From positions 36,257,360 through 36,321,359 of the forward strand of contig NC_052392.1 in NCBI RefSeq assembly GCF_009389715.1: a stretch of DNA of 64,000 nt, in the 5' to 3' direction. A model generated the notes under the pieces. The model ran no database searches. It had not been told where the DNA came from and saw only the letters and a list, made by a program, of their open reading frames with translations. The stretch's first letter is position 1. Every line of letters starts with the position of its first letter. Below are positions 1-11,695 of this stretch, piece by piece. The DNA comes from Phoenix dactylifera. Lineage: Eukaryota; Streptophyta; Magnoliopsida; Arecales; Arecaceae. Made by a program: the position numbers and the translations under genes.

Positions 1-194
1 AGTAAGTGCATTTATATCTTCGAAAGTTGGGCCTACGTAACGGAGACAGAGGAGCAGGCCAAGGCACGTGCGTGGGCCACAGTTATCTGTTTTTTTTTTT
101 CCCGGCTTCATTGTTCTGTCCCTGTCATCAAAAGACATTTGTCACGGCTCCTAGTCCCCACCTCACTCCCTCTCTTGGACCCACCTTTCTCCAT

Positions 195-675
195 GGGCTC
201 GTTTGGTTCGCGGAAAAAGAAGGGGGGAAAGTGTGGTCAACGGAAAAGTAATGAGATGCCTCTTGTTTGGTTGGAGTTTTCAAAGAAGAGAGAAGGGAAA
301 GTTGTATTCCCATGGGAATGTGATTCCCACATTTTATGGGAAAGTCTTTCCCATGAGAAACATGGGAAAGTTACTTTCCCATGAGGCGGGAATCACTCCA
401 TTTTTACTTTTTACCAAAAAGTCCCTTCAGCATTAAAGAAGCATTAAAGAGGCATTAAAAACCTAATTTTTATTAAGGGCATAATAGGAATTATATATAA
501 CTTTCCTAGGAAAGTGGATGGCCAACCAAACATAAGCACCTTGGAAATTTGTCACTTTTCCATGGTCAACCAAACATGCCAAAAGTACTTTCCTAGGCAT
601 CCTCTTCCTAGGAATTTGTTTCCCAGGAATCATATTCCTAGGAAGAAAAATGCTTCCCGCGAACCAAACGAGCCC
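195..675. mobile_element. MITE with 19-bp perfect terminal inverted repeats
   Basis: The left end reads GGGCTCGTTTGGTTCGCGG (195-213) and the right end is its exact reverse complement (657-675). Both ends are flanked by CAT (192-194 and 676-678), a likely 3-bp target duplication. The 481-bp interior holds no credible gene. It is full of short palindromic phrases built on CCATGGGAA/TTCCCATG and CCTAGGAA, so a single strand should fold extensively. A 3-bp duplication and GGG-starting ends resemble Tourist/PIF-Harbinger MITEs, but CAT is not their usual TWA/TTA duplication, so the superfamily is uncertain. Confidence 0.8.
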
Positions 676-689
676 CATATGGTATAGTG

Positions 690-1010
690 GAATTGTCGTT
701 ATTAATATTAGCTCTCTTTTTTTGGAATCTTGAGCAATTTTTCTTTTTCACTAAAACAGGCATTTCATCCATTAAGATACATCTAATAAAATTAAAAAAC
801 AACAAGTCACAAAATGTCCCAAGCAACTTCTTTCCGACCTATAGGATGCATTCGAAATGGCAGGCTACATAAGCAACCATTCAGTTCGCGGTCCTATTAG
901 CCTCTCCAAATACATGCTTAACTTGAAAAGCAGAACTAGGCTTTCCAAACAAAACTCTGATGCTTCGTCTCCTAACATGCTGAAGAGGAACAATAATTTG
1001 GGCTAGACTG
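690..1010 (-). pseudogene. LINE 3'-end fossil (RNase H C-terminus)
   Basis: Read on the minus strand, this stretch gives a VFGEANRTAN-type phrase followed by a stop, which resembles the (R)EAN..AD motif that ends the RNase H domain of plant LINE polyproteins. The downstream phrase FNFIRCIL recurs, slightly changed, at 47760-47950. Stops interrupt the frame. An A-rich stretch on the minus strand (around 760-710) could be a degraded poly(A) tail. No intact protein is encoded. Confidence 0.5.
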
Positions 1011-3631
1011 TCCATTCGAACTGTATTTTGAGCATTTTATTGACTGAAAATTTTATTCTCAATATTTGCTTCTGATGATTATATTTAGATCTGGCTTTGA
1101 CAACAGTGTGAGGATGAGGGCTATAAAATCATGAAAAAATAACGTTAGTGGAATTTGTAGAACAAATTCACTCTATAATTAATTTTGTAAAAAAAAATCA
1201 TTTATTCGCTATTGGAGGTTTGGATGTGTTTGTTTGTTGTCTCTTGGGTAGTTCTGCGCAAGCGTATAAACTAATTAGCTTGTTCTCTATATACAATGTT
1301 CAAAAACACGTATGATGCCAAAAATTGGGTCGCTCGACATGATGTAGGAGGCTATTGAGGGCGATAAAAGGAATAACATTATAATCGAGGAAGACGTGGT
1401 GGGGCTCACAAGCGTGAAGAGGCATCTTAAATAGCAATAGAGAAGAGGGAGGCTTGCAACCCTACGAAAAAGCCGGAGGGGAAGGAAATGAGTAGGTAGA
1501 TGGAGGTAGCGAGCAAGAGCGGGGCTAAGATGCTGTTAAATATGGTGCAAATGCCATGGACACCAAAAAGGGAAAAAATATTGACAAGAGGGCACATGTG
1601 GTTGTGGGCTATATAGGGGAAGAAGAAGATATAGAAGTTGTGGCGAGTCTTCGGAGGACTCTATTTCAATCTTTATTTGTTTGTAATACATGAACTGTTA
1701 TACACATAATATCTACACTGATATACATATTTTAGCAAACTTATACACATAGTATATGTTTCCTAGACTTTTTGTTTAGGGGGGGGAGAGAGAGCCTGTT
1801 AGCACACATTTTTCTCTCGTTGGGACGGTCAGAAGAGGGATGACAAATCTCATGGCTAGGTTGTACACGGGCTTGCCATCGGCATCCGATCAGCTGGAAA
1901 AGAAATAATGAAAGGATGATGATGAAAGTAGTGTAGGTTTAGATACCTTAAATTTCAAGAACTTTCGATACTGTTGCACGACCCATTTGGAAAAAGAAAA
2001 GATAGGGTGTAGCTAGGGCTACAAAGTTTTCTACTACTAATTCTATTAGAAAATTAGAGTCATACTAAGAAACTAAAAATAAAAAATTTAAAGATAAAAG
2101 TAAGGATAACTTAAAGATAAAAATAAATCAATTTTATTGATCAGCGAAAGAATTCTTAGTTCATATTACAATTCATTATTTATTATACTGGATAACAATC
2201 GATAAGGTAAGTGCCCACTTTAGTGATAGTAGCTCATATCTGGCCTTCACTTTAGATAGTTTTGGTAAATGATGACAACTGTCTCTATTATTAATGTTTG
2301 TTACAATGGCTAGATCCTATGTCATTTGTTAGACCCAATAATCATGCTCGATTGATCTTAAGTCTTACAACTGGTCTCCATCCTGGAAACATATACAATG
2401 TAGATCTTTTTTTGGCAAGATTCATATAGAAATATTCAATTCTTTTAAAATATGATTTTTAATATCCTATTTTTTTGGTACTCTGAAGAATTCTCTCTCT
2501 TTCAACCTCTTTTCGGTTAATTCTTTTTGACCCCTACCATTCTATGGATAGGTTGTAAGGCCATCCAAATCTCTACTTATATAATGGAGAAAACCCTAAT
2601 TCCAGCATGGATGCTAGAATTATGCTCTTTCTTAGTGTTGTTAGGAGTTCAACAAATGTTAAACTCTCGATATTTCCTACATTTAAAGAGGGCAACAAGT
2701 GCAAAGGGAAAAAAATCATATCTCTGCCCCCGCAATCTGACCATTTTAACCTCCTTCAAAATTCATGCACATACATAGCACGTGCCGACTTTCTAGAGAC
2801 CCTTAATGTTCAATATATCATCAATTTGTAGTATAATTATGTACAAAAATTTACATGTTCGTGTGCAAATGCATGACTAATGGTATAAAGGGATATAGTC
2901 TTTTTTGTGGAAGGTATGAGATTATGTTGCTACTAAAGCCCCATGGTGGAAAAGTCAATAATGAAGTTCGAAAGAATATACTTTTTAGAAATGGAGAAAT
3001 AGATTGTAATGTTGCATCCAAGTTGTTAGGATCCATTACTCGATGCAATAGTAAAATGTTTGGGCTAGAAAGTGCAATGCCACAGGTTCGAGTCATGAGG
3101 TAACCATTTTGTGAAATAAATATCCTAGGTTAGTTTGTCTTTTTTTCTAGGTCAATAACTAGATAATTGCCTCTCTCTTTTTTCTACAATGGGTTGTCCA
3201 ATTTGAAGAGTCTCTTTCAATCTTCAATAGCGTTGCAACCCGGTTAATACAAATTGGTTAGTGCTTGACCCATAACCCAACCCCATTTTATATATAGATC
3301 ATGATTTCGGATCCAAATCAAACCTATTAGTTGATCGGGTCGGGTTGGGTTAAGTCCACGAGAAGGACTTTAGCCCTAGTAGGCCATTTGAGTGGGATCG
3401 GTGTCAAGTATGATCTTGGACCTATCCTAAAATATTTGGTTCATGTCAGATGGGGATTGCAATTTGAGTCAAGCATCAAACTACTATTTTCCAACTAAAA
3501 TATAATAATTGATGGTTAAATAGAAAATCACTAAAACTTTTAAGTAAAACTAAAGGTAGTCAAGTTAAACTTGAAATCTTCATTCAAAGCTTTTAATTTT
3601 ATCCAAGTAATTAATCATTCTTAAATTTTCA

Positions 3632-3696
<65 letters not shown>

Positions 3697-4480
3697 AATC
3701 CACCAAAATGAGCAAGAACATTTGAATTTTTAAATATAATTAATTAAGTGAAAATAGTAGCGAGGAGATATAATTGTCGAGCTGATTTAGTTTAAATGAA
3801 AATTCATCAATAAACTAGGAGAAGTATTTGGAGTGAAGGAGAAGGAGGAGGACATTTATTTAGCTTAGGTTTTTTGGAACGGGTAGGATTGGTTTCGGGC
3901 CTGCTCGAATCAATTTTTGTTGATCCAAATTAGACCGCTATATGGTCCATTTGCAGGCTCGGTATTCACATAACATAAACAATCTCTTTGCTTTGCTGAG
4001 AAGTTAGTGCCGGACATTCTCTAACATAAATATCAAAGAGAAAGGTGTTTTCCCCACATAATAATGCATGCATGGTACAATTTAACTGGCCGATTAATTA
4101 AATGATACGTGTTAACTAAGTTACCTTATCAGTTATCACCAACATCTGCTGCTGAAACGTATACGAAACTTATCTTCTCTTCCTTTAGCAACGAACAAAT
4201 TCTCCTGGATCATCATCTATGCCATTTTCAACACTAAACATTCAACATCATCAGATCATCATTTAATACGTGGCAATTTAACAAAACCAATCTTGAGGAA
4301 CACCCCAACCGACAAACTCAAGCCCACCATCGCAGGCGAATCTCTCGGCGAGTAGATTCCATCTGGAGATGCGAATCAAAGGCCGGTAGCAATAAATTCG
4401 AAAGACCGGAGCAAATCCTAGGAATTATTCCCGAATCTAACAACGGAGTGTCGCTATTTGATTAAATTAAACACCTCATT
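1011..4480. other. Intergenic, AT-rich, no gene seen
   Basis: No ORF here resembles a known protein. 3240-3960 contains repeated phrases of the GGGTCGGGTTGGGTT type that recall degenerate MITE ends, but I could not pair them into terminal repeats. The last few hundred bases should contain the promoter of the MGD synthase gene. No TATA box stood out clearly. Confidence 0.5.
3635..3694. repeat. (TA)30 dinucleotide microsatellite
   Basis: An uninterrupted run of TA dinucleotides covers 60 bases. It lies about 1 kb upstream of the MGD synthase start codon. Such tracts are normally length-polymorphic. Confidence 0.97.
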
Positions 4481-4491
4481 AGCCCTCGCTA

Positions 4492-4560
4492 ATGTCTCGG
4501 CCTCAGGCTTCGCCAGCTTGGTTTCCACCTCTCTCCCAACCGTTGCCAGGAAAGATATAA
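4492..4560 (+). other. Candidate 22-codon upstream ORF in the MGD synthase leader
   Basis: An ATG at 4492 opens a 22-codon frame beginning MSRPQASPAW and ending at TAA 4558-4560, 140 bases before the main ATG at 4701. The main frame is open upstream of 4701 but has no in-frame ATG there. If transcription starts before 4492, this short ORF would be met first by scanning ribosomes. Transcript start is unknown, so this is a candidate only. Confidence 0.35.
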
Positions 4561-4700
4561 CTGTTGTCCTCTTCTCGCCTTCGCCTCTCTCTCGCTTTCT
4601 CTTCCGACGAGTTCCTGAGAGACCGCACGGAGCGCACAGCGGCGCCACCCACTCGAATCCTCTTCCTCGGGCGGCAGCGGCGGCGGAGGGCGGCGGAGCC

Positions 4701-7700
4701 ATGGTGATGTCCGTGGCGTCGCCGCGGAGGTCGATAAGGGAGGCCGTGTTCCAGAGCGTGTTGGCCTACCACCATCAGCAGGAGGAGGAGCGGAAGCACA
4801 AAAGAAGCTTGACATGGGGCGGGCCGGCCAATGCCGGCGGGATCAACAATGACGACGAGCCAGGGTTCTGGGAGGAGGAGGAGGGGACCATGGAGCTCGT
4901 CCAGTTGGGGGCGGAGCGGACCAAGAACGTGCTGATTCTTATGAGCGATACTGGGGGTGGGCACCGAGCCTCCGCCGAGGCCATCCGCGACGCCTTCCGC
5001 ATCGAGTTTGGGGATGAGTACAGGGTAGGGACTTCTTTGCACGTAGAAAGATGTCTCCTTTCTTGTAATTTTTCCCCAGTTTCTAGGTCTTTCTGCGTGC
5101 AAAAGTGTCGCCTTTCTTCGATTTGGTCAATGGATTGCGAGGTTCTGTTTTTTCATTATTTTTATATGGAAATCTTTGTTTCGATTCTCCATCCAAAGAT
5201 GAGATCTTGACGTTTGAAGTCTTTGGAACGTTAAAGTGTTGTCCTTTTTCTTCTTAGTTCTTGAATCTACATGCAAAAGTTCTGTTTTTGTTTGATTTGG
5301 TTGATGAATTTAAAGGTTTTCGTTCTCTAATTTGCTGGAAAAATCTATTGGCCGGAGTCCCTGGACTGCTGGAATTTATCCTCCCCCCCCCTCTTTTTTT
5401 TTAATTTGTTTGATCTGTTATTTCTCATCTGTGATTTTCTTGGGGGGTTAATGGTTCGATTTTTCGCTTTCATATTTTTCCCCTTTTCAGAATCTTTGTT
5501 TGCTTGCTTGCTTGAAATTTCATCTGGGCACTTCTGTGATTATATTGTTCATTTTTTTCTTTTTCCATTGGAGTTTCTATTCTGTCTCGTGTCTTTTTAA
5601 TGGATTCTTGTTTTCTTGTTACAAATTTGATTTCAGGATCATAATCCTTCATACAGCTAGTTTTCTTTGATACTTTGATTTTTTTAAAAATAAAAATTAA
5701 TTCTTAGCTCCCAGCAAATTGTTTTGGCTTCCCTACTATTTGACCAACCGATTATAGTTTGTGATTCAAATGATTATTTGGGTTAGTTTCCGTTTATTTG
5801 TTCCTTTTTACTTAGATTTTACTTTTTCTCTGAGAAATTGCAGGTATTTGTGAAGGATTTGTTCAAAGAACATGCTGGTTGGCCACTGACCGACATGGAG
5901 AGGTCTTACAAGTTCATGGTGAAGCATGTCCAGCTCTGGAAGGTGGCCTTCCACAGCACTTCTCCTCGTTGGGTCCATTGCTTATATCTTGCCTCTCTTG
6001 CTGCCTTCTACGCCAAGTATGTTCCTTTCCCTTCTGTTATCTTGTTTTTCTTTCCTCGTAAATCTTATGCATAATAGAGTCAACAATAGTCTCTCCGGAT
6101 GATTCTGAATGTTTTAGAACTAACTTAGTTCTAGTCTATAAGTGGGTAATACTTAATTGGAATATAAAATTATTTTATCTTTTGAAACCATGGACTCATT
6201 CTTTAATCTAATATATTATTTAGGTTTCTTCTTCATGCTATTGTGCTGTCATCATTCATTAATTGCAAATGGCAAGTGTTGACAACCTGACACTTTTTTT
6301 TTTTTTTTGCTAATCATGTCTTATTCTCCAATTTTTGCCAAAAAATTTGGGTTTTCTTCAAATTATTTGAGGTCATTGAATTGCTAGCCATGGAGTAACG
6401 ACAAATAAGATTCTTGAATTTGGTTTGATGTGATTGCAGAAAGGGGTTTTCGCTTCCTTTCTTTCCTTTTCTTTCATCGCATGTGTTCAAGTAATGGATG
6501 AAATGATATGAAAATGAGTGGTCGAACCAACCACCTTGAGAAAAAGAAGTAAGAAGAAAACAGTGGTAGAGGATATTGAGAGCAACATGGAATCTTGAAA
6601 AAAAATAAAAGCTTTGGGCCCACAGCAGCAATCCTGACTAAGAAAGGGCTTGCTATTTTGTGTTTTCATTTATTCACCATACTTCATTTTTTGGAGGAAA
6701 TTGATCACCACAAGTGCAGGAGAGGAAATATTGTTGTGGTTCTGATTTGCTTAATATTTGTGGCTGAAGGAAGGTGGAGGCTGGTCTGAAGAAGTACAAG
6801 CCAGACATCATCATCAGTGTCCATCCCCTCATGCAGCACATTCCTTTGTGGGTTCTTAAGTGGCAGGGCCTTCAGAACCGAGTGGTTTTTGTTACCGTCA
6901 TCACGGACCTCAACACTTGCCACCCCACATGGTATGATCAACTGCTTGTGGAATTCCAAGTGCCATTTCGGTATGCATTGGTCATGCAGTGCTTAAAGCA
7001 AATGCTTAATAGAACAACCCAATTTTCTTCAGGTTCCACGCCGGTGTCAACAGATGCTACTGCCCTTCAGAGGAAGTGTCGAAGAGGGCATTGCTGGATG
7101 GCCTAGATCCTTCACAAATTCGAGTGTTTGGTTTGCCAATCCGACCATCCTTCTGTCGTGCAGTTCTGGTCAAGGTTTGCCCCCCACAATCAAACAGGTC
7201 TAGTTTTGCTACTCTCCGGTTTATCTGTGATCTGAGTTCTCTGTTAAACAGGAAGACTTGAGAAAGGAGCTTGAGATGGATCCTGAACTGCCTGCAGTGT
7301 TGCTGATGGGAGGCGGTGAGGGAATGGGTCCAGTCAAGAAGACTGCAAAGGCTCTTGGAGAATCACTATTCGACAAGGAGCATGACAAACCAATTGGCCA
7401 GCTAGTTGTCATCTGTGGCCGAAACCAAGCTTTGAGCTCCACACTGCAGGCCCATCCATGGAAGATCCCTGTTAAGGTATTGAAATGCTTACTGACTTTA
7501 TAGCAGAAATCAATCGTGCATAACATTTCAAGCTTTTGTTAGAAGCCTAACCACTCCGAGTTGTTGTTTCGTGGCTGCAGATAAGAGGATTTGAGACCCA
7601 GATGGAGAAATGGATGGGAGCTTGTGATTGCATTATAACAAAGGTATGGTTTTCTCTTAATGATCTGAATCAACTATCCTGCTATTCTTGCACTGACTGA

Positions 7701-8601
7701 TTCTTTTGAGCATCTCTTTTGCTTTGTTAGGCGGGACCAGGTACTATTGCTGAAGCTCTGATTAGGGGACTTCCTATTATCCTGAATGATTTCATCCCTG
7801 GACAGGTTTGTGCTGAAATACACGTGAACTCTAGCTCATTTTAAGCAATTTGTACAGTATGGTCTTAGCAATGGAACCACATTGCTATCATGTATCATCA
7901 ATGCCTAAGTTTTCTAGTCGAGATAAACTAATATAGTCTTAAACACTCTAAATTTTAACCGACTGAATCCCTAATTAACCACTTGCACTAAATAGGAAGC
8001 CATGTTAATGCAGTGAGATGTTTCCTAAAAGGTCAGCTGTGATCCAAGTTGCAGCATTTGTCTAGTTTTGCGACATGTAATATGCATCATGAAATAGTTT
8101 ACATGTGATATCCACCTAACACTTTCTGAGAGCTACAAGGGGGTCATCTCAAAGTTTGGGCTGGTAGATGATAGTATGTGTTAGGTGCATGCCATGCATA
8201 GGAGCGAGTCTAGGACTCTTCATCTTGGTTATTTGGCTTCATTACATGCTGTATTGCCACAATGAAACCACCCACAAGCAGCCTTTGTTTCCTAGCTTTT
8301 CTATGGCATGGATGACCTTGGCCTTGTTTGTTTGCTGCAGGAAGTTGGCAATGTACCTTATGTTGTCGACAATGGTGCTGGAGTATTCTCCAAAAGCTCG
8401 AAACAAACAGCCAGCCTAGTTGCTCGATGGTTTGGCCCTGATACAGAGGAGTTAAAGAGGATGTCGCAGAATGCATTGAAACTGGCACAGCCCGATGCTG
8501 TTTTCGACATTGTCAAGGACATCCATGAACTGGTTCAACAGCGTGGGCTTCTCTCTCGCATCTCCTATTCCCTGACTTCATCATTCTACCAACCAATGTA
8601 A
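4701..8601 (+). CDS. MGD2: Monogalactosyldiacylglycerol synthase, type B
   Basis: UDP-galactose:1,2-diacylglycerol 3-beta-galactosyltransferase (GT28 family) makes monogalactosyldiacylglycerol on the plastid envelope. Exons: 4701-5024, 5844-6016, 6770-6931, 7033-7174, 7252-7476, 7581-7643, 7731-7805, 8341-8601. All introns are GT-AG, and the joined frame is 1425 bp, giving 474 aa. The N-terminal MGDG-synthase motif [12 protein letters not shown] begins at residue 83 (H88). The block [15 protein letters not shown] lies in exon 3, and the sugar-nucleotide-binding motif [10 protein letters not shown] starts at residue 364. Only ~75 residues precede the catalytic region, and they do not form a long transit peptide. 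The length is close to Arabidopsis MGD2/MGD3 (about 465-470 aa), which favours type B, the outer-envelope forms used in phosphate-starved or non-green tissue. I cannot separate MGD2 from MGD3. The exon 3 acceptor was chosen at 6769 because it alone keeps frame (...YAKKVEAGL). Confidence 0.93.
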
Positions 8602-8713
8602 TAGCTGATCCGTCAACAGCTCGTTACCTAACCTCTGTTTTGGGAGTTCAACATGCGTGACATGTACAGCTAGCACTGACATTCTTTGGCCTGGACAATG
8701 GCCTCATTTGCCC

Positions 8714-8719
8714 AATAAA
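8714..8719 (+). promoter_or_regulatory. Likely poly(A) signal AATAAA of the MGD synthase gene
   Basis: A canonical AATAAA lies 113 bases after the stop codon, in a suitable position for near-upstream polyadenylation control. GT-rich sequence follows in the next 100 bases. Confidence 0.5.
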
Positions 8720-8739
8720 AATCCTGTGAAAAAACCAGG

Positions 8740-11345
8740 CAGGTGAGTGAGCTGGCGTCTTGGTTCAAGAAAGGACTTGGGACTCGGACTGTTGGTTTGT
8801 GCATTGTTTGTTCTTTTAGGACAGTATTCTTTCCCTGTTCTAACTGGTCTCTGCTTGATCACCCTGTTGTTGTGGTTTTTGAGCCTGTCAAATGCTCAAA
8901 GACAATGTTCTCATTGAGTGTAAACTAGTGGTTGATTATTTAAGTTTAATTTGTTGACAAAACTATCAAATTTTTGTCCCGAGATCACTGTTATCATATT
9001 TGTCCAAGAGCTCTAGAAGGTTTGTTGTTGGTTGTGACTACATTCTGGATTCATACAGATCTAAATTAGCTTGAAGTTGGTGGAGGATAGCACGTATGAA
9101 ATGCAAGTAGTTTCCAAAGCTGAAAATTAAAAGAGAGGTGCAATGTGAAAGAAAAACATAAAAGCATGAGGAGAGAAAAATAGGCTAGTGTTGCAAGCAA
9201 GGGATATGCATGATTGGAAAGGGATTTGAGACGTATTTTTCACTTGCAATCTGTGACATGATTTATGACCAAACCTTCTACAAATAGGATTACATGATGC
9301 AATAAGTAAATTAAAACCTCCAAGTTACGCTTGCCAACACTTCCAAGGCATCAATTTTTCTGACAAGATGGGGAAGATAACCGGAAGGAAAGCCTCATGG
9401 TGTCTATTATCCTGCTGTTCGTATAAATAATAGCGTAGAAGTAACATCCATATTGCTCATGCTTTGTTAACGAAACAGAGTAGATGTGACCTGGGCGTGG
9501 CCTGGTACCTCCCACTTTGGAGGAGTTTCTGACTTTGAAGTTCTCGGTACTGCGTCTCCAGGTAGCGAGACGTAGACAGTCCATCCGGGCTGGGTCTCCA
9601 TTTTCTTAATTTCAGTTAATCGGAAAAGAAAGAAAGAAAGGAGTGCAATTTCCCAAGTTCGCCACATTAATGTTGCAAAAAAGTTGCATCCATTCTTTAG
9701 TGTTAATTGTCTTGACCATGCCACATACCACAAGGTTAGCCCTCATGAGTCTTTGGTAATCTAGTAAGCATGCACTCCTAGCCCCTACTCAGCAATTTTA
9801 TCAAACTGAATATATGTGACATTCTTGAGTGCCTACAACTTTAGGTCAATGACAATGCTCATATGCATCTTTGTGCCATATCCTAGACTCTTCCCAAGAG
9901 TGCTCCTCAACTTGTCCGGGTACCATTGTGCTAATTACTTAGCTTTGCCCTAAAAGCCAAGGACTACTTACCTTGATATCTTGATGCCCAACAAAATGCT
10001 TTTGTATCACGACATATCCACTATAGGAAGCCACCATGTTGTCCTTTAGGAATACACAGACCAAACTCACATGACACGACCATGCAATGCACAATTATGT
10101 ATGAGGCTATAGGCAAATCACCTTTAGTGTTGCGAAGCTAAACTACCAAGATGACATGTCATGCAGTCCCTCGAAACTATGGTTGATTGTGCATATCTAA
10201 GCCCTTTTTTGGTTTTACCATCTAATCTCTCCCACAAGCTCTTGTGCCACGATCTTGGTCTGGCATCCTTGGCATGCCTACATATCCATGGCCATACCAC
10301 TCGATATCGTTTACGGTCTATTCACATGTTGCTCCGCACTACCATGGCCCTCAAGGTCCATGGCCATACAATCCTAACATTTTTTGTTCATGGCCTGCTC
10401 ATGGCCTGCTCACATATCATTGCACATTACTACAACATTGGTATCCAAGTTTGTTCATAAAGTAAATATATTTGATATGTAAATCTTTGTGTCACATTGT
10501 CCTCTCTTTGACACGTCCCTTTTAGCTATCCTTGATCCTTGCCCAGCTCCAAGGCACAATATCCAATCGATATTTCTTTAGCCACACTTGCTCTAAGAAC
10601 GGCCAGCTCCCATAGATCCCTACGAGACATCACACCTTGCAATGCTTTTCAGACTTGCCTATCAGGGTAGGCGAAACCCTTGCTAGACTATTCCACTATT
10701 GCCTCTATGCTCCATCATAGAGATCAAGAATGCATAAGTCGTTCTCATTTCTCCGCACGATCTTATACCAACATAGATCTCTAGGTGCTACTAAGCAAGA
10801 TCCTGATATCTGATCAAGGTCACTTCCAAACTTGCTTGAGTCCCTTGATATAACCATCTTCACTCCGACTTAAACCATCTACCTCTGGAGAACTAACTCT
10901 ATCCATGCTCTCCTATTATTTTCAGCCCATTCCCAACTGCCCTCATATCTTCATCCCATGTCTATAGTGCTAATGTAAGGCTACCCCAATGACCTGCCTC
11001 ATTTCTTTGAGTCCAATACCTCGACATGCTTTACAACTAACGTCTAAGCCATGTAATGCCTTATTGCATGTCCGAACCAAATGCCTCATCTAGTAGATCT
11101 ATTTCACATCATGGCCATTCCCAATAGCCACCTTAGCCAACACCAAACTATGTAGCCCTCATGCTTTAACTCCTGCAACCTGATATCATATACTTGTGCA
11201 ACTAACAAGTAATCTCAGCCAAATATCTACCTCTCCTCTTTCTTGTGCCTTCACCTTGAGGGCAGTTCTATGAAGTTCAATTTTGATTTTTGCCACTCTA
11301 GTGTCCTAGCGCTATGGTTGCCCACACAATAGATGGCTCTTTGCA
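8740..11345. other. Intergenic, no gene recognised; host site of the copia insertion
   Basis: No ORF shows recognisable domains. From about 9730 the plus strand becomes pyrimidine-rich with many CATGGCC-like phrases. A similar texture continues after the copia element (16047 onward), so the element may have landed in an older, unclassified repeat. Confidence 0.4.
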
Positions 11346-11350
11346 ATATT

Positions 11351-11674
11351 TGTTGGAAATAGATAAACTTAATTGTGCATTGATTTAAGAGATATTATTT
11401 AAGACATTTGTGTTTCCAAAAAAAACCTTTTATCTTATCTATGAAAGTTACTTAGAATTCCTCTTCATGAATGAAACCGAAGTGTCATTCATAAATATGA
11501 CTCTTCGTATTTTGTATAGGGTTACTTGAAGGGTTGTAAAATCCTCTTTATAAAGGGTTGTTATTTGAGTCATTTTGTAATGAAGAGAATTGAAGAAATC
11601 TAATATAGAGAAAAGTCCTCTTCATTCTTTAGTGAAAATTACTACAATATTCTTCTCCTCCATCCACCTCTTCA
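11351..11674 (+). repeat. 5' LTR of the copia element
   Basis: The LTR begins TGTTGG and ends CTTCA. It matches the 3' LTR over 324 bases except T/C at the phrase TGATTYAAGAG and A/G at TGTAARTCC. A TATA-like TATAAAG occurs near 11550. Confidence 0.97.
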
Positions 11675-11677
11675 AAG

Positions 11678-11690
11678 TGGTATCAGAGCT
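11678..11690 (+). promoter_or_regulatory. Primer-binding site
   Basis: TGGTATCAGAGCT lies three bases after the 5' LTR. It is complementary to the 3' end of plant initiator methionine tRNA, the usual primer of copia reverse transcription. Confidence 0.92.
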
Positions 11691-11695
11691 AGATC

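Noticed and set aside
4458-4700. N-terminal extension of MGD synthase in frame upstream of 4701
   Set aside because: The frame is open but has no ATG. The 4701 ATG gives the usual type B length, although a non-AUG start cannot be formally excluded.
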